Below are positions 50,353 through 64,000 of a stretch of DNA of 64,000 nt, in pieces; position 1 is the first letter of the stretch, and the number at the start of each line of letters is the position of its first letter. This stretch comes from Anisakis pegreffii. Its lineage: Eukaryota; Nematoda; Chromadorea; Rhabditida; Anisakidae. The position numbers and the translations under genes are program-made. The notes beneath the pieces were generated by a model that saw only the letters and a list, made by a program, of their open reading frames with translations, searched no databases and was not told the origin of the DNA. The DNA is taken from assembly GCA_035041965.1 (NCBI GenBank), contig JAPYMA010000568.1, positions 124,001 through 188,000 of the forward strand. Direction: 5' to 3'.

Positions 50353-53300
50353 TCAATTATTTAGAAGCATAATCAACTGGGTAAAAAACAACTTAAAATA
50401 TTTGATTGAGATGCTTCACGATTGACCAAAGCAGAAAGAATCACCGAACTCACCTCATCCATACGCACTGTGATCTCTCGCTTGATCAGATCACATTTTT
50501 CGTCCACCTCTTTTAAACGTTTCTCCTTGACCGCATTCAGCCTGCGTTGTTCCTCGACTCCCAATTTAACGTATTTTTCACGCATTTCCTCGGCTCCTTC
50601 CGCTGATCGATCCGTAATGCGTGACTGTTCATCGAAACGTTTTTGATGGTTCAGTTTCGTTAGTTGCTTTGATTCGCTGCAATATTCAGTGGTTTTTCGG
50701 AACCGTTTACGAACATTCATCTTCGAAGCAATTCTAATTGTAGCCCAACAATATGCACAACTAAAATAATGAACTTTATTTACCGCCGATAACTAACCAT
50801 TTATGCGCCATATCCAATCGCTTCAACAGTTTCTTTTTACATTGCTCAGCAAGTGCGATCAGCAAGTCAGCACGCTGAAACGGAACACCTTCAATTTGTA
50901 CATATAAAAAGTTCCATTGAATGCGAAACATCGAGATTAACTGAATAATGAAACGAATAAATCGACGAAATATCGAACAATGAACAAACAAAGCGACAAT
51001 TTACACTGAAAGTACTGTAGAAATTGATGAAAGTACCTCTTTTTCGTATTTGGCAAATGCTGCGAACATTTGTTCAGATAGCTTTTGATCATTGTGAGGA
51101 ACTTTACTGAAAGAATACGAGAATCAGGTGCTATCATTGAATCACGGAATCCAACTGCATCGCAATTTTACGCAAGTGTACCTGCTCAATACGGAATCAA
51201 TGGCATCCAGCAAATCGATGTGCTTCTTCCGAAATGATTTATCCATTTTGGCCACTTTTGTGTTCAATGACAGCTCCTCAAGACTCGAGAATGTCAGTTC
51301 CATATCTTCCAGATATAAACGACCCTTCAGCCGCTCATTGGGTGTCTGCGATTGACGTTTTTCGAAACTCAATTCGTTCGAAATAACCGTCGGACGCAGC
51401 GACGGGGTGATGTCCCATGACGACACCGAATGCAGTAAATCGTCCTTTTCAAAGCTGACGCTTGCACTCAATTCAGCATCATCGGGCTCCAGCGTCGTCG
51501 TTGTGGTCGTCGATTCAAGAGGTAAACAACGAGGTTCAGATTCTTCCAAAGCCAAAAGCATTGATTCTCGAATTTTCATTGTTTCAATCGGATTCACAAA
51601 TACGGCCGATGCGGCTAAAATTAAGTTGATTTATTGCATTCTAGAACAACAAAACAGAAAATACACAGCAAAAAAAACAACGCAATATAAAAATGATATC
51701 CCAAGCGTTCACAATGCCGAAAAATTCTCAACGTTTCAAACACTGTCACAAGTATTTTAGCTGTTCCATATTTGTGCTTCCGCGTTTCGCATTTTCGTTG
51801 GCAAGGATCTACTGATCAGAGGTTATTTGAACTCATTTGTGCGGAAACATGTATGTTGCTGCGGAAATCGAGAAATCTCAAAAATCGCCATAGAAATTCG
51901 AAACATGTAAACGCTCGAAATATATTCAATGACAATTGACACCTTGCTCTTTCTTCATCGCTGCTATCGGATTCTGCAGCGCTTCAACCAAATCTGAAAA
52001 CGATCATCGAGTCAATAAACAGTAACATATCGATGGAAATGATTAAGTCTGAAGAGAAAATTCGAAAACTTTTGCCTAAAACTGAAAGCGAAGCAAAGAA
52101 AGAGCTGACTTTTGCTCTTCTCGTCCACGTAATCGTGCACGCGAAAAAGCACGAAAAGCGTGACCGGTCCGATGCAGCGATTCGACGCATTCCTGAGCAG
52201 TACGTGACGAAAGCCAGGTTGAATGGACCGCACCTGAAGTGTAACCTTTCCAATAGAACAACGTATAACCTATGACAAATTACTATTACTGTTATTATTA
52301 TTGTCAACAAATTTACACTACTATTATTACAATTGTTTTATTACTAAGAGTATTACCATCACAAGAATACTCATCATGAAAAGATCACAATCAAGAATAT
52401 TCCTTCCTTACTTGCAAGAAACGCTGTCCAATCAGTCGACCACCGTCTTCGAAGACTGCCAATCGAATCGATGCCATTGCCGGGAATATAATCTTGAAAT
52501 GTAGATTTTCTCATCGAAACTTTTATCATGGCCAGTTGGAGTTTCAAGCAACACATGCATTCTATGTACACGCAAGACAATATTGTTCATGTAGACAGGT
52601 GACGTAGAACAGAATAATGGTATGACATTATGATGCGATAGGTACAATAGCAAACCTGCCGAACATAAGCTAACTGACATTCAATTCACAAATACGCATT
52701 CCTAGGTTTCTAAAATATAGAATTTTGATTGTAGTCAGTCACCTTCTCGTATTTGAATTCTTCTTGATTGAAGTTGTTCGTGTAGATGACGTTCAGACCA
52801 CTATCTGAGACGGTTTTCGTTCGGTATTTCCGTTTCGAAAATACCGATAGATCTCGAAAATGTCCATAGAAATTCACTTCAGCATACGTGGACGGGCGTT
52901 TATCGCAGACCATTGACAACATTTGCGCTGAGATCACCTGTATTCAATAGAAGCAAGAATCGAAATCAAGTTGAATGACCGAAACGGATCGAAACTGATC
53001 AGACGTGATCGATCGGTCAAAAGTGCAACATTTCGCCCGAAACTTTCTTAATTTGAATTATTTGCCGTCTGGCAGGAATTCCAGCAATTCACTCGCTCAC
53101 GCATTTTCTATGACATCTTAGGAGTGTGATTTGATGTGAACTTATTTCGGAAGAGTTTCTTTCTTCATGAAAATTGTCCTCAGCAATAGCATTTCCAGAA
53201 CTTTCAAGGCTTTTTGAGGCATCAGTAACTGATAACTGCTTCAAGCGAGTGCCAGCAAAATTTCAGGTATGCCATAAAACTAGCGTACAGTGACGGAAAG

Positions 53301-56300
53301 GTATGCAGGTACAACCAAATCCATGGTTCTCGTCTCGAACGGATTGAATTTAGCGTCAGGTTTCCGCATCAAATTCGGTTTCAGCACGTAGCCACTTCGA
53401 CCGTTCTGCTCGAAGAAGGCACTATTCATTTGGAACGGTACATCTGGTGTTTGCATATTCACTGCAGCCATCTGGCATCCACAGTTCCAGAACTTCTGCA
53501 AAATCTCTCTCGAATTCCTTGCTAATACAAGAGCCCGTCTACGGTTATCGCTGATATCGCCTATGGCATCGTTTTGATGAATTCTCTCAAATTCATTCAT
53601 TAAAAAATATCTGCAGTTGACAGATCCATTCGAGGAGGATAACTTTTCAAACGAAGTCGAGTGCGTTCCTCTCAGAGTTTGCAACAGATACGTACAATAG
53701 GCCAGAAGTTGCTTGAATCGACGCGTTTGCCCTTCGGATAAACTCGTGTAATCTGACGTTTATTGTGATTGACGAATTCCACTGGATTCTGCTTCACCAG
53801 CTCATATGCTCTTGTCTCGGTCATTGAAAACAGCTCGGAACTCATCTGTTTACCTGCAAATGAAAATCTTCAGTTGCTCACCGAAGCTGCTTCTACCGAC
53901 TGCAATCTCATCGAATAGTTATGTCCTTGTTCAAAACTCATTGGTTGGAATCAAAGGCAACTGCTAGTTTTCCATGCAGATAGAAATTTTTTTTTGACAA
54001 GAAAATTTCGAAATTAATTGAAGATAACGTAAAGTCGATAGCGCAGTGCTCAAAAACAACTGATTTTTCACGGAAACGGCGCAATGCGAAGGAAAATATT
54101 CACAAACTTTCGCTGATCTCAAACGATGTGAGTTTGCCCATTGCTCGAACGTAATTCACCAAATCCGATAGTTCCGTGGCAATCATATCTGACTCACTTG
54201 ACTGCAAAACGATCAAGCCTCATTTTTGCGTTCTCTAGTAATGAGCATTGGAAACTGAATCATATGAACGAAGACTGAGATCGAGTGTTGAGGTAATGAA
54301 GTATTATTCTTGATAATACGAAAGCTTCACTCACTGAGACTTTCTCTTCCAAACTGCCCTGCGAAATCAAACCAGCGCGACGCATGAATTCTTCTTCAGC
54401 CTGTTCTGATGCTGAAAAAAATGGAAATTCTTTTCCACCTCGAAGTTCACCTCCAAGAACATCTTCTCGGCATGAATTTTAATTTTCACCATCTTTTCTA
54501 ATCTCATTATCGAAAAATATGTTAACACCTGATTGTTTTCGAAACGAAAATCAACTGAAATTTAGAAGTATCAAGCACCTTTCTCGTCGTTCAGCTCCTC
54601 ATTATCAGTTGATGGCAGCGAAGTGAGTTCATTCTCGCCATTTTCCTGATATACTGCAAAATTTTAATTACTACCGTTTGATTAGCAATAACACACACAC
54701 ACTGAAGTTAGGTACTGAGCAAACTTGAATGCATTCTCTCAACAAATCGCCTGCCTACCAATCAGGGTCTTTTCAATTTCAATCAACTCGATAAGCACAA
54801 TGAAGATGAACTTGCAGTGATTTCATCATTATACATAATCCTCAAAGTTGAATTATGAATAGAACAAAACGACAAGATAATGATTACCTTTATCACTACC
54901 ACTCGACTCGACCGATTCTTGTTTGGTTACAGAGTCAACTGCTGAAAGGATGATATCCTATATTCTTCTTCACCTCAAGCTGAATGTAACTCCGATAACA
55001 AAAACAAACATGACAATAAAGGAAGTCGTAATGAAATCAACAGCAAACGAACGCTCACCGCCCGAACGTGTCGTAATCGAGTCGAGGTGTTTACGTGGTT
55101 CAAGTTTCTTGCTTTTGATAAGAATTTTACGTCGAAGTGCGTTTGGTGAAGGTAGTGTTACACCGGGTTTGATCTGAAACAGAAGCCGAATCAGCTTTAT
55201 TCCCTCAATAGTTTCCAAAAACAAATCATTAGATGGCTCCAACTGAAAACAGAAAGCACTACGAAAAGAATGCTGATCGATTTTGTTCAAGTGCTTCAAA
55301 CTAACCGGATAGTCAGCGAGTTGATCGATCAACAGTAAATCACCAAAAATATCACGACAATATGCAGCCATCTTCTTTTGTTGCTTAACACTGCAGTGAT
55401 TTTCGAACGATAGCACAACCGGGAAATCGGATGTGATAAACGCTGTTTCCGCGATTGCCACTATAACATCCTGCAGAATACAACAACAACTGATGATACA
55501 ATATGCGATCAAGTGATTCTCAGAAAGCAATCTTCATAATCTCATCAATTCAGATGTCAGCAATCGCATCGAGCACGAACCCAAACTTTATCTACCCACA
55601 CAAACTTTATCTATCATGGAAATCGAGGAATCACTAGGAAACTTGGATTCAATATCTTAAAACAACGGATTTTCATACTAAGTTAGACGGCACGCTATTT
55701 ACAATCACAAATGGAATTTTCTTTTCACTTTGGCGGAAATCTCACTTTAAAACATGCTGAAATTCACCCAAAAATTTACCCTGAAAGGAACTGGTGTAAC
55801 TCTGGTTAACTGGGATGGTCCATGTGTTATGATTGGTTCCCCGTTTGATCCATCCCAGCAGTCCAACTCAACAGATCGACAACCAGACAACAAAACATAT
55901 CGGTAGATTTCCACAGAACTTTTTGCGTTCACCTGATATCCTCAAAACGAATGATCATCAACTACCAATTTTTGCACAACACAGCAAAAAATTGGAGAAA
56001 ATGACTAGGGGAATTCTCGCGCATTCCATGTGAAAAGCGCAACAAAATATGGAACCATTCACTAAAAACTATTGGAAATGTATAAATTATCAAGTGGATT
56101 CGAAATTTAGCGATGTTTCCTTTCCCTCCGTCTTTTACTGCCACGAAATTCTTTCAATGGAATCAAAAGTAGAATGACTTTTACGAAAGAGAATCAATTC
56201 GAAAAGTGCAGCAACCTTTAAGGTATGTATTGTGTGATGAATTGATAAAATAGTGCGATAAAGGTTTATGCATATCTTCATCTTTCAGAGTGAAATGATC

Positions 56301-58295
56301 CCTTAACATCGCAATGTTATAAGCACTCAATAAAAAGCGATGAAATGTATTCACGTTCATACAGCAATCTGCAAATATAAAAAATCACAATTCATATCTT
56401 TTCAATTTCCGAAAGAAATTTTCATTTGAACACGTATGCTTCTTAAATATTATGCCATTCGATTAGTGTGATCAGCTTCAGGCTGTGGCCAGTTTGCATC
56501 CCGACGAAAAAATTGCGTATAGAATGAGTGAAAGGTCTTAGAGGAGAAGGTCCCATTCTATGGAAGAAAGCAAAGATTAAGGCAGCATGAAAGCGATTCA
56601 AACGCAATTGTAACATTTCTTCGATATAATGTTATCTTTTTATGTATCTTACTCGTTTAGCGAGATCAATCGACACTTTTAAATGAATCTTTCGTTATTT
56701 CTCTTGAAATGACTTGAGAATATTGGATTTTGAATGCTGCTGAATGAGATTTTGACGGAATAACGGAAGAAAACGAATGAACATTTGTGAATATTGACCG
56801 AATTTGTCAAATTCATCAATGAGCATTTGAGCGTTTTCCTCATTAGGACTCGGATAGAGCAGCTCATTTAGCCGTGCATCATAGTGCTCCTTTTTGAGGT
56901 ACTTCGCAAAGAGATCACTTCGAACTCGTCTCTCATTATTAAACCTGAAATCATTTTCCACTCAGCAATTACAATTACAATGCTAAAGTCTTTTCAACTA
57001 ATTGACAATCTGAATGATTCCAGAGAAGTTCCAAAAACAAATTGAATATGCAAAATTCCATCGATTTTTCAATGAAGAATTTTTACATTTGCAAGTGAAC
57101 AACGAACAAACCTATCATTAAATACACTTTGTACATCAGTTCGATCCGTGATTGAACAATAACAACTGAATATCAAATCGTCGTTAATCGCTTCTTTAGG
57201 CAACGATTTCTGAACAATTTCCGAAAATCAAACTTATCATTCGTTCTGAATTATGACACTTAAATTGAAATGTTCACAACGTTTCGGATAGCGCTTAAAT
57301 GAGTAAAACGTCCAGAACCATTCGCAAGATGACAGAAAACTTCCGTTCCGCAAGCGTTACACTTTCACAAATTAATCAAAAATCGCAATGTTAGTACGTA
57401 CATTGTCTTTGAATGCTGGTATCAGTTTCAGCAATCGTTCCACTTCCTTGCGATCCTCTTTATTTTTTGGTGGTATCAAAACATCGACGATACTAAAAGC
57501 TAGATCAGTCTGACGAAAACACGGACAAATAACGATACAAAATTGATGTAAGGTGCTTAAAGAGAGTCGCGTATTGTTCAGAAATCCGTAAGGATTGATT
57601 CATCAAGCACACTACCTAAGCAGGTTCAGGATTTATCACTTCAGCTTTTTAAAAGCCTAATATATCTGAGAAACTAACTCGTTCACAGTGATGGAATCCT
57701 CGGCAGTTGAGTGAATGATTTTCGTGAATAATCGTTGCCAGTGATAGAAACAACCTAATATCGGAAGTTCCTTGGTTAATTTCACAGACAATCGTCGAAG
57801 TTCCATCACCCATAACTGAAATTCACGACTCTGTTTTACAAACCACAAGCAGTAGACTCATTTCAATTTTCTTGCGAACAACCTACTTAGAGTAGTATTG
57901 TAGTTGAATAGACTTGGTGTATTTCATTTTCATTTTTTTGAGTGTACTTCAATTGTTTTTCACGTATATCAAAATGCAGAATATACAACTGCAACACCCC
58001 TACATAGAAGATAATACGTTTGAATTGATATGACGCAGATTTTCGCGAGAAGGAATTGCTTTTTTTTGTGCAGGAATGAAATTTTAAACAAATGCAGATA
58101 ATCATTTTTTTAATGCAGGTGCTTCGTTGCATATAAAACGGAAAATTATTTTTCAATGAAAAATTCATAGGAAAGAAAAGGATGAAATTGTGCTGAAATC
58201 GCTCATCATCCTTACAATTTTCACCATTATTTGCATTATTATTGCAAATATTGTTATTATTATTGTATTATTGCTATTATTATTGTATTATTATC

Positions 58296-58327
<32 letters not shown>

Positions 58328-61185
58328 GTATTATTATCGTAATATTATTATGGCCGCTATCATCATCATTGTCAGTTTCATTCAATACGCAAATCGTTTG
58401 GTCAGCTCGCATTTATCTTTTAAAGCAAATCGCACCCGTTGTTTGCTTTTTCGTTTTCAGTGAGAACGCGATGAAATTATCTTTTATATAATGGATCACT
58501 AACGCGAAAACAGCACAGCGTTATGTGTGTTTTGATTATTACGAGACAGTGCTCTTATTGCACACTATGTAAACATTTACAAAAACTGATTGCGTTTGTT
58601 GTATTTTGAGGATATTCATTCGACTAATACGAAATGCATTAGAACAGCTGTGTCGACGGACGGAACGGAACGGCTGTATTTTCGAACTATCAACACTATG
58701 TGAAGTTTAGACGGTTTTTTTTACCTTGGCCGACTCTTCAGAATCCGTAAGGAAGATGAGAGGCGTTGGATTGACTGCATCCGTACCGTACATTACCGTC
58801 AAAAAACACGAACTTATAGTGCATGTGGCCGTCGTGAAACTACCCGAGAACATACGCTTCAGTTGAACGTCTACCTGAATAAACGAATCGTTTAACGATT
58901 CGAAAATTTACACATTGTGAGAAATGAATTCAACCACTGCAAGAGATGAACAACTTGTCCATTGAACGCAGCACAAGAGGAGTTTAACCTGCTCAAGTCA
59001 ACTGAGAAGCAGAAGAGGTTTCCCCTTCGATAGCTCAGTATAAGATCAATGATTTATACAACGAAAAAAAACGCTGCTCTTTGCATCGTAGCGTAATTAC
59101 GCTTGAAAATGAACCACATCGAAAAGATATTTGATGAAACTTAATGATAACGCCTTAGGGAAATGGTCACAATGCGGTCCCAACAACATCAGAGTTGACG
59201 GAATAATTGAGTTGCACTTTCCTTTTCAACTCAAAAGGTCATCTAATTGCACATTTCAGAATGAAAAGTGAAGTTTGTCTGCTCTCACATGTATTCCTCA
59301 GGGATGTTTAGAATGAAATTAAAGTTTCTGCGATATTCAAACGCTTCAATGGAACAATCTACTCTCCTTTAACTGTATTTCAACGATAATTGCTGGGTAT
59401 TCGGTGAAATGCTCACAAAACAAAACGCAAATCTTCCATTTCAACTATACAAAAACATGAAAGCTAATGCGGTCATACACAAATAACGAACGATTGAATG
59501 CTCATCAGAATTTCCAATGTGAAATTTTCCCGTCCAAAGAAAAGCATGCAAACTGATTAACATTTCAAATTGGATGACCAGCAACTTATTGACTGCAGCT
59601 AGTACTAGTGAGTATTAATCGGGAGAGTTCAGTAAGCGAATAAGCCTTAAATTCAAAGATGTTCAATATCAATGATTCTGTTATACGGGGAACGAAATAA
59701 TGAAAACGAAAGAAATCTCTAAAACCAATCCAAAATGAAAAAGTTGTCAAAAATACGAATGAAACTAAATTTGAAATTCGAAAATAAAGTGAACAGTGAA
59801 AAAAAAAACGGTTAACACTTCCAATCAACAGATAATCAACGTTGGATCGCCATGCAAACGAAATGATTTACTGATCAAATCTACGAGCGATTACGCCTTC
59901 TCTGATCAGGCAGGCACACACTCATGATAAAACGTGCACTGAACAGAGAGTTTGCTTGGCCCATCAAACAACGCATTCATTACCCGTTGTTGCCGAACCT
60001 TTTGTTTTACGGTCTCCGTGCAGCATCCCGCATACACATCCACAATCTCGTCAACGTAGATCGCTTCTGATAGCCGTTGTTGGGCATCGCTCTGAAATCG
60101 CTGGCTCTCATTGGCTCTTGAATTAAAGTGAGACTCTCATTTACTCAGATAACGAATAAAACACCACTGAAGTTTCAAATTGCTATCTGGTGGAATATAT
60201 TTGATATTGTCACCTCCCATTGTTTCCAGTACAACGCCAATCCATTCGCGCTCAACGCCAGCACCACAAAACGTCCCTCGAATTGATCAGTCAACTGAAA
60301 AATGAAACAGATGAAAGTAATTTGCATTCACTGAAAACATTGTCGAGATGATTTCTGAACGCTTCTTCAGTGAACCAATATCGCTGCACGAATTCCCCAA
60401 ACAACAAACGCTTCTTATGCGAAGTTCGTTTCACTCGATTTTTCTTTCAAATGAAGACTACAAAATTGTGAACTTTTCTAATTTGTTCAGTCGTTGAATT
60501 TCTCTCTGTGAAAGTGAACCGCCGATTACTGCGGAAAAACTTTAAAAGTGTCCAATTGCAATCATTCGAAAGGTGATTAATGACGAAATTGATAGCAATT
60601 AGCACATTGCGTTAAGTACTTTCACTGAGTACGCTAGTTTTTGTGTGTGTCGATGTTCGAAGTGTGTGTGTGTGTGCCATTGCCTGGCTCAAATCACATT
60701 AATTAGAAGCCATTAAATGAATAGTTCATTTGTTTTCGATCAGCGCAAACACAACATTCACTGTGATCATTCAAGCCTGTTGCTATACTATTGGCTACAT
60801 GCTCGAGATCGAAACTCTTGAATAAGATTCCTGGCGTCAGCAACGATACAATCATATGATCTTTTGCGGATCATTTTATATGATGAGTACGAAATTGTGA
60901 CAGATCTCATCGAATTTCGTCAGCTCAATGAGCATTTAGCATCTGAACAAATTTGCAGCAACTATCAAATTACGATTTTTCAGACACACATATATACGTA
61001 AATGAGTGAACCTCTATGATCTGAGACGAGTGAAATGAATAATCAAAAGAATTATTAATCCGAAGGCGAAACAGCAAAACACTACTAACATTATCGAACT
61101 TGTAAACACGTTCACCAGCCACAAATCGCTTATCGAGTTTCGCACCGCACGAAAATTTATCCGGGAGCGGACGTCTCATCGACAT
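50353..61185 (-). CDS. phosphoinositide phospholipase C, beta class
   Basis: A gene of more than 20 exons. N-terminal exons 61090-61185, 60214-60294, 59984-60091 and 58725-58874 give a diverged PH-like region ([27 protein letters not shown]). EF-hand exons are 57675-57830, 57402-57509, 57112-57209 and 56799-56944 ([17 protein letters not shown]). The X domain is at 56216-56368, 55780-55940 and 54.97-55.53 kb, with [24 protein letters not shown] and VVLSFENHC, so both catalytic His and the metal-binding Glu/Asp are kept. A charged X-Y linker follows. The Y domain ([35 protein letters not shown]), C2 ([12 protein letters not shown]) and a long C-terminal helical region (51.6-50.4 kb), the Gq-binding hallmark of the beta class, complete it. 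It hydrolyses PIP2 at the membrane. It seems more diverged than EGL-8, so plc-2 is a candidate name. The last exon (50353-50376) is tentative. Confidence 0.88.
58230..58345. repeat. (ATT)n microsatellite
   Basis: A long run of att/ttg-att triplets in a PLC-beta intron. It creates spurious Tyr/Ile/Leu-rich open frames on the plus strand. Confidence 0.85.
60652..60680. repeat. short (GT)n tract
   Basis: About six gt dinucleotides in the first large intron of the PLC-beta gene. Confidence 0.7.
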
Positions 61186-64000
61186 TGATTAATGAATAAC
61201 AGTGATAGCTTTAAGCCGAATTACATTATCACAATAGAGACTCATTCACCACAGAAACACACCACCATATATATACACCGATATATTAGTCGCTTTCTTT
61301 GCTGCTATTTATATACACTGAAACTGAGCAAATTACTGAGAGACGAAGCATAAATGAATACGGGGGAACATCATGAACTCCCGATGAGCGACACGGCGAT
61401 AAAGCTTGAAAGATTCACTTGAATCGACGAAGAAGTTCAAATACTAATGAGAAATATTATTTAAGTCGCACTAGCGCACTGTCAGCTGCCTGAGCAACAT
61501 CAGACTAATTAATCCATTAGAGCAGATAAGTGCACACGGTCATGCGATCAAATTTCGTTCGCGAACGAATTTGATTCCGTGATTGGTGATAGATTAATCA
61601 TTCGAGAATATAAGAGCTGCTTCATTTCGTCACACTCCAGACCGAATAAATGAAACGAGTAATTGGATGAAACAGAGGATCGCATAAGGCGGCATCGCGT
61701 TCACCAAGAACAGATTGCCATGAAATTCACATGAAACGAACGCAGACAGAATTTGAAAATGATATCATCAAAAGGGTGGAACATTTCGTTTACATTGCAT
61801 CAATGACGACAGGAAAATGGGACGAACAACAGCAGGAAAGAAAGGAATTAGATCGTATGCTACATCAGCATGAATAATTTCAGTTACTCAATCAAAAACT
61901 ACTGTAAACAAAGCAAAATTATCAGGCTATAGCATGAAATCAACATACGTGCGGATAATCAGAGTGAGACACGCCGATGGGTCACGTCTGGACCTAAATT
62001 TAGACTGAGTCTCATTTTGGCGCCTGGATATATATTAAACAAACAGATGGTTTTGTCGCATCGGCATGAGTTATCCAACAATCCAGTTAATTCTGTTATG
62101 AGGTTATGAGCCTAGGTGAAAGCCCCAACCCAAATGTAAACCATCGCTGATTATGGCTGCTTAAAACAGCATTGATGATACGAACAAACATTACAAGAGG
62201 AACCGACAAAGTAAGAAATTCTCGAATAAGAGAACAATTTTTCTTGAAAATCAAAAATAGTTTCCGATCTAAATTATCCATCTTCTGATCTGAACACCCA
62301 TCGCATCATTAATCAACAAAGACAGCACACACTCTGAAAAACATTCATGATATTGTTCAAATGACGTTGAAATCAGTGTTAAAATCAAGCAACTGTTAAT
62401 TGCTGCCATCACCTTATCACATAAACTAAAATTCACATTCGATAAATCATGTGAAATTTTATGTCAAGCACAAACAACAAAGAACATGAAATTGCATTTT
62501 GTTTTTCATAAACACTCCTCGTACGTATCTACCGTATATTATAACTGCTAACAATAAGTAATACAGATGAATAAACGGTTCAATGCAAGATATCCTATAG
62601 TTTCCATCTCAGTTCTAAACTCTCCACTTAGTTTTTCTCCCTTCATAATTGGCTGCCAAGCTATATATCGCCCTTCCCTCTTCAGTTTCTTCCTTCGAAA
62701 TTATTCGTATCCCGACTCGCCACCCCCCCCCCTCCCCACATTATCAGCAGTCAAAGTGTGCATTCCGTTGGATACGTAATGACGTTTGTACAATACTTTT
62801 TACATGATGTAAATACTTCAATCCGAATTATCGTATTTTTGAGAAGACAAAGACAATCTACATAAAACTATTAAAAAATGCATAGTTATCATCTTACAGT
62901 ATTCAGTATTACATGAATGAGTAATTCACCATGTAAAAAAACGACCAAGACAAGAAGCGAGACCCGGGGTCGACAGCGCATCTTAACAAGTCAGCAGCAT
63001 TCAGCTGAGCGCCAGATGATTAAAACGGTCATCAAGTTAAAGACAGTTAAAACAGTCATCAAGTAAACGATATATGAGTGAGTGCATCAATTTTAGATAA
63101 CCCACTGACCTTTCAGTCTTTAACAGTCCCCTCTCGATGAGAATGTCGTGGATGACAACGTTTCTGATTATCGCAAATATGATGATGACGATTAAAAATA
63201 AAATGAAAAAAAACAGACAAACGAAAAAAACAAGATAAGATCTGATGGCTGGATGAGTTTAGAATTTAAAATAATTTGGATGGATGATCGACGATCACTG
63301 AGCTGCGTAATCTGCTATATAAGCTGCATAAATATGCTGAACGAGTTGGATAAATATTGTGGATATGCTCGATAAGAATACGGATGGAATAGTTTGGTGA
63401 TCGGATAGAATGGAGAAATGGGGTTGTAAGAGATGCTCAATGAATAAGATATGAATAAGGATGATGAAAATGCAAAGAATTGAGAAGATCAGATAAGATG
63501 AATGAGAGATTATTTTCGAAGAATCACTTTGAAACTTTTTTCGTGTTGTAGTAAAGACAAAAATGTGAAGAGATAGTCATATGATCGGCAGATTGACACG
63601 ACTCGAATAGAGTACGATCGAAGGTTTGAGAGAGAGAATGGATGGATCGATGTGAAAGATTAATGAGGAAGATTCGTCGAAAATATGACTAATATTATGC
63701 ATTTTGCTTTGTTTTTTCATTGTTTTTTTTTTTTGAAATTGCTGTAGCTAAAATTGGACTGAACAATAAAAGGAAAAGCAGCACTTTGCGATTGAATTGT
63801 TGAATTTTTGCACTATTAAATAGATTAGCTGAAAAAGTGATGTTCTCAAAGTGAATTTCGATTTAAATTTGAACTATCAATCGAAGTACGTACATGACTG
63901 CTGAAATTATTTTTGAGGACATAGTTGGTTCCAAACGTGAGCAGCATTACCCAGGGAATGCTAGCAGAGGCAGGAAATTAAAAAATATGCGATAAGATTG
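61186..64000. other. 5' flank of PLC-beta, no gene seen
   Basis: AT-rich sequence with stop codons in all frames at short intervals. Landmarks are a TATA-rich stretch near 61268-61292 that could belong to the PLC-beta promoter, a poly-C tract near 62722-62737, and a direct repeat of about 20 bp (gttaaaacagtcatcaagt and a near copy) at about 63020-63065. No coding exon supported. Confidence 0.45.

Noticed and set aside
51407..51760. 117-aa plus-strand open frame
   Set aside because: Antisense of the PLC-beta C-terminal coding region.
54923..55177. 84-aa plus-strand open frame
   Set aside because: Antisense of the PLC-beta X-domain exon region.
58231..58491. Two Tyr/Ile/Leu-rich plus-strand open frames
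   Set aside because: Produced by the (ATT)n microsatellite in a PLC-beta intron.

Overview
The window looks like nuclear DNA of a nematode. It is AT-rich. Genes are split by mostly GT...TTTCAG introns of about 40 bp to over 1 kb. Several start codons sit just downstream of a TTTCAG/TTGCAG-like acceptor, as trans-splicing would leave, and several 3' ends are very short. The gene content fits: a casein kinase 1/TTBK-like kinase, a short C-type lectin, an NK-2 homeobox gene close to C. elegans ceh-22, a PLC-beta, and a Cys-rich secreted protein of a style common in nematodes. I see no prokaryotic, viral or CRISPR features. All exon models were made by eye, by joining GT...AG junctions until phase and stop agreed. 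Where the exon lengths sum to a multiple of three with one open frame I say so.

Layout. 1-8.5 kb, all minus strand: a kinase cut by the left edge, a 73-aa mini-gene, Mediator subunit MED6 (7 exons, 367 aa), and an unrecognised conserved-looking gene. 8.5-12.4 kb: mostly non-coding, with a ~403-bp tandem repeat, a small basic secreted-protein gene (106 aa) and a ~290-bp direct duplication just upstream of it. 12.8-14.7 kb: isolated exon candidates on both strands. 15.1-18.8 kb, plus strand: a 14-exon secreted protein of about 600 aa built from two copies of a 12-cysteine module. 19-22 kb: weak exon candidates and non-coding DNA. 22.1-25.7 kb: a single-CTLD lectin (minus), facing a small multi-membrane-segment protein and a fragment of another gene (plus).

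26.5-42.2 kb, minus strand: a sulfotransferase-like gene, an NHL/beta-propeller gene, an 8-TM protein (345 aa, fully resolved) and a 156-aa membrane protein. 42.8-49.5 kb, plus strand: the NK-2 homeobox gene (7 exons, 346 aa). 50.4-61.2 kb, minus strand: a complete PLC-beta with PH-like, EF-hand, X, Y, C2 and C-terminal helical regions. 61.2-64 kb: no gene seen.

The genes do not form one pathway. MED6 and the homeobox gene act in transcription and PLC-beta in Gq signalling. The lectin, the 12-Cys protein and the small secreted proteins belong to the extracellular set that diversifies quickly in nematodes. The most unusual item is the duplicated 12-cysteine protein, whose two modules share most cysteine spacings exactly.
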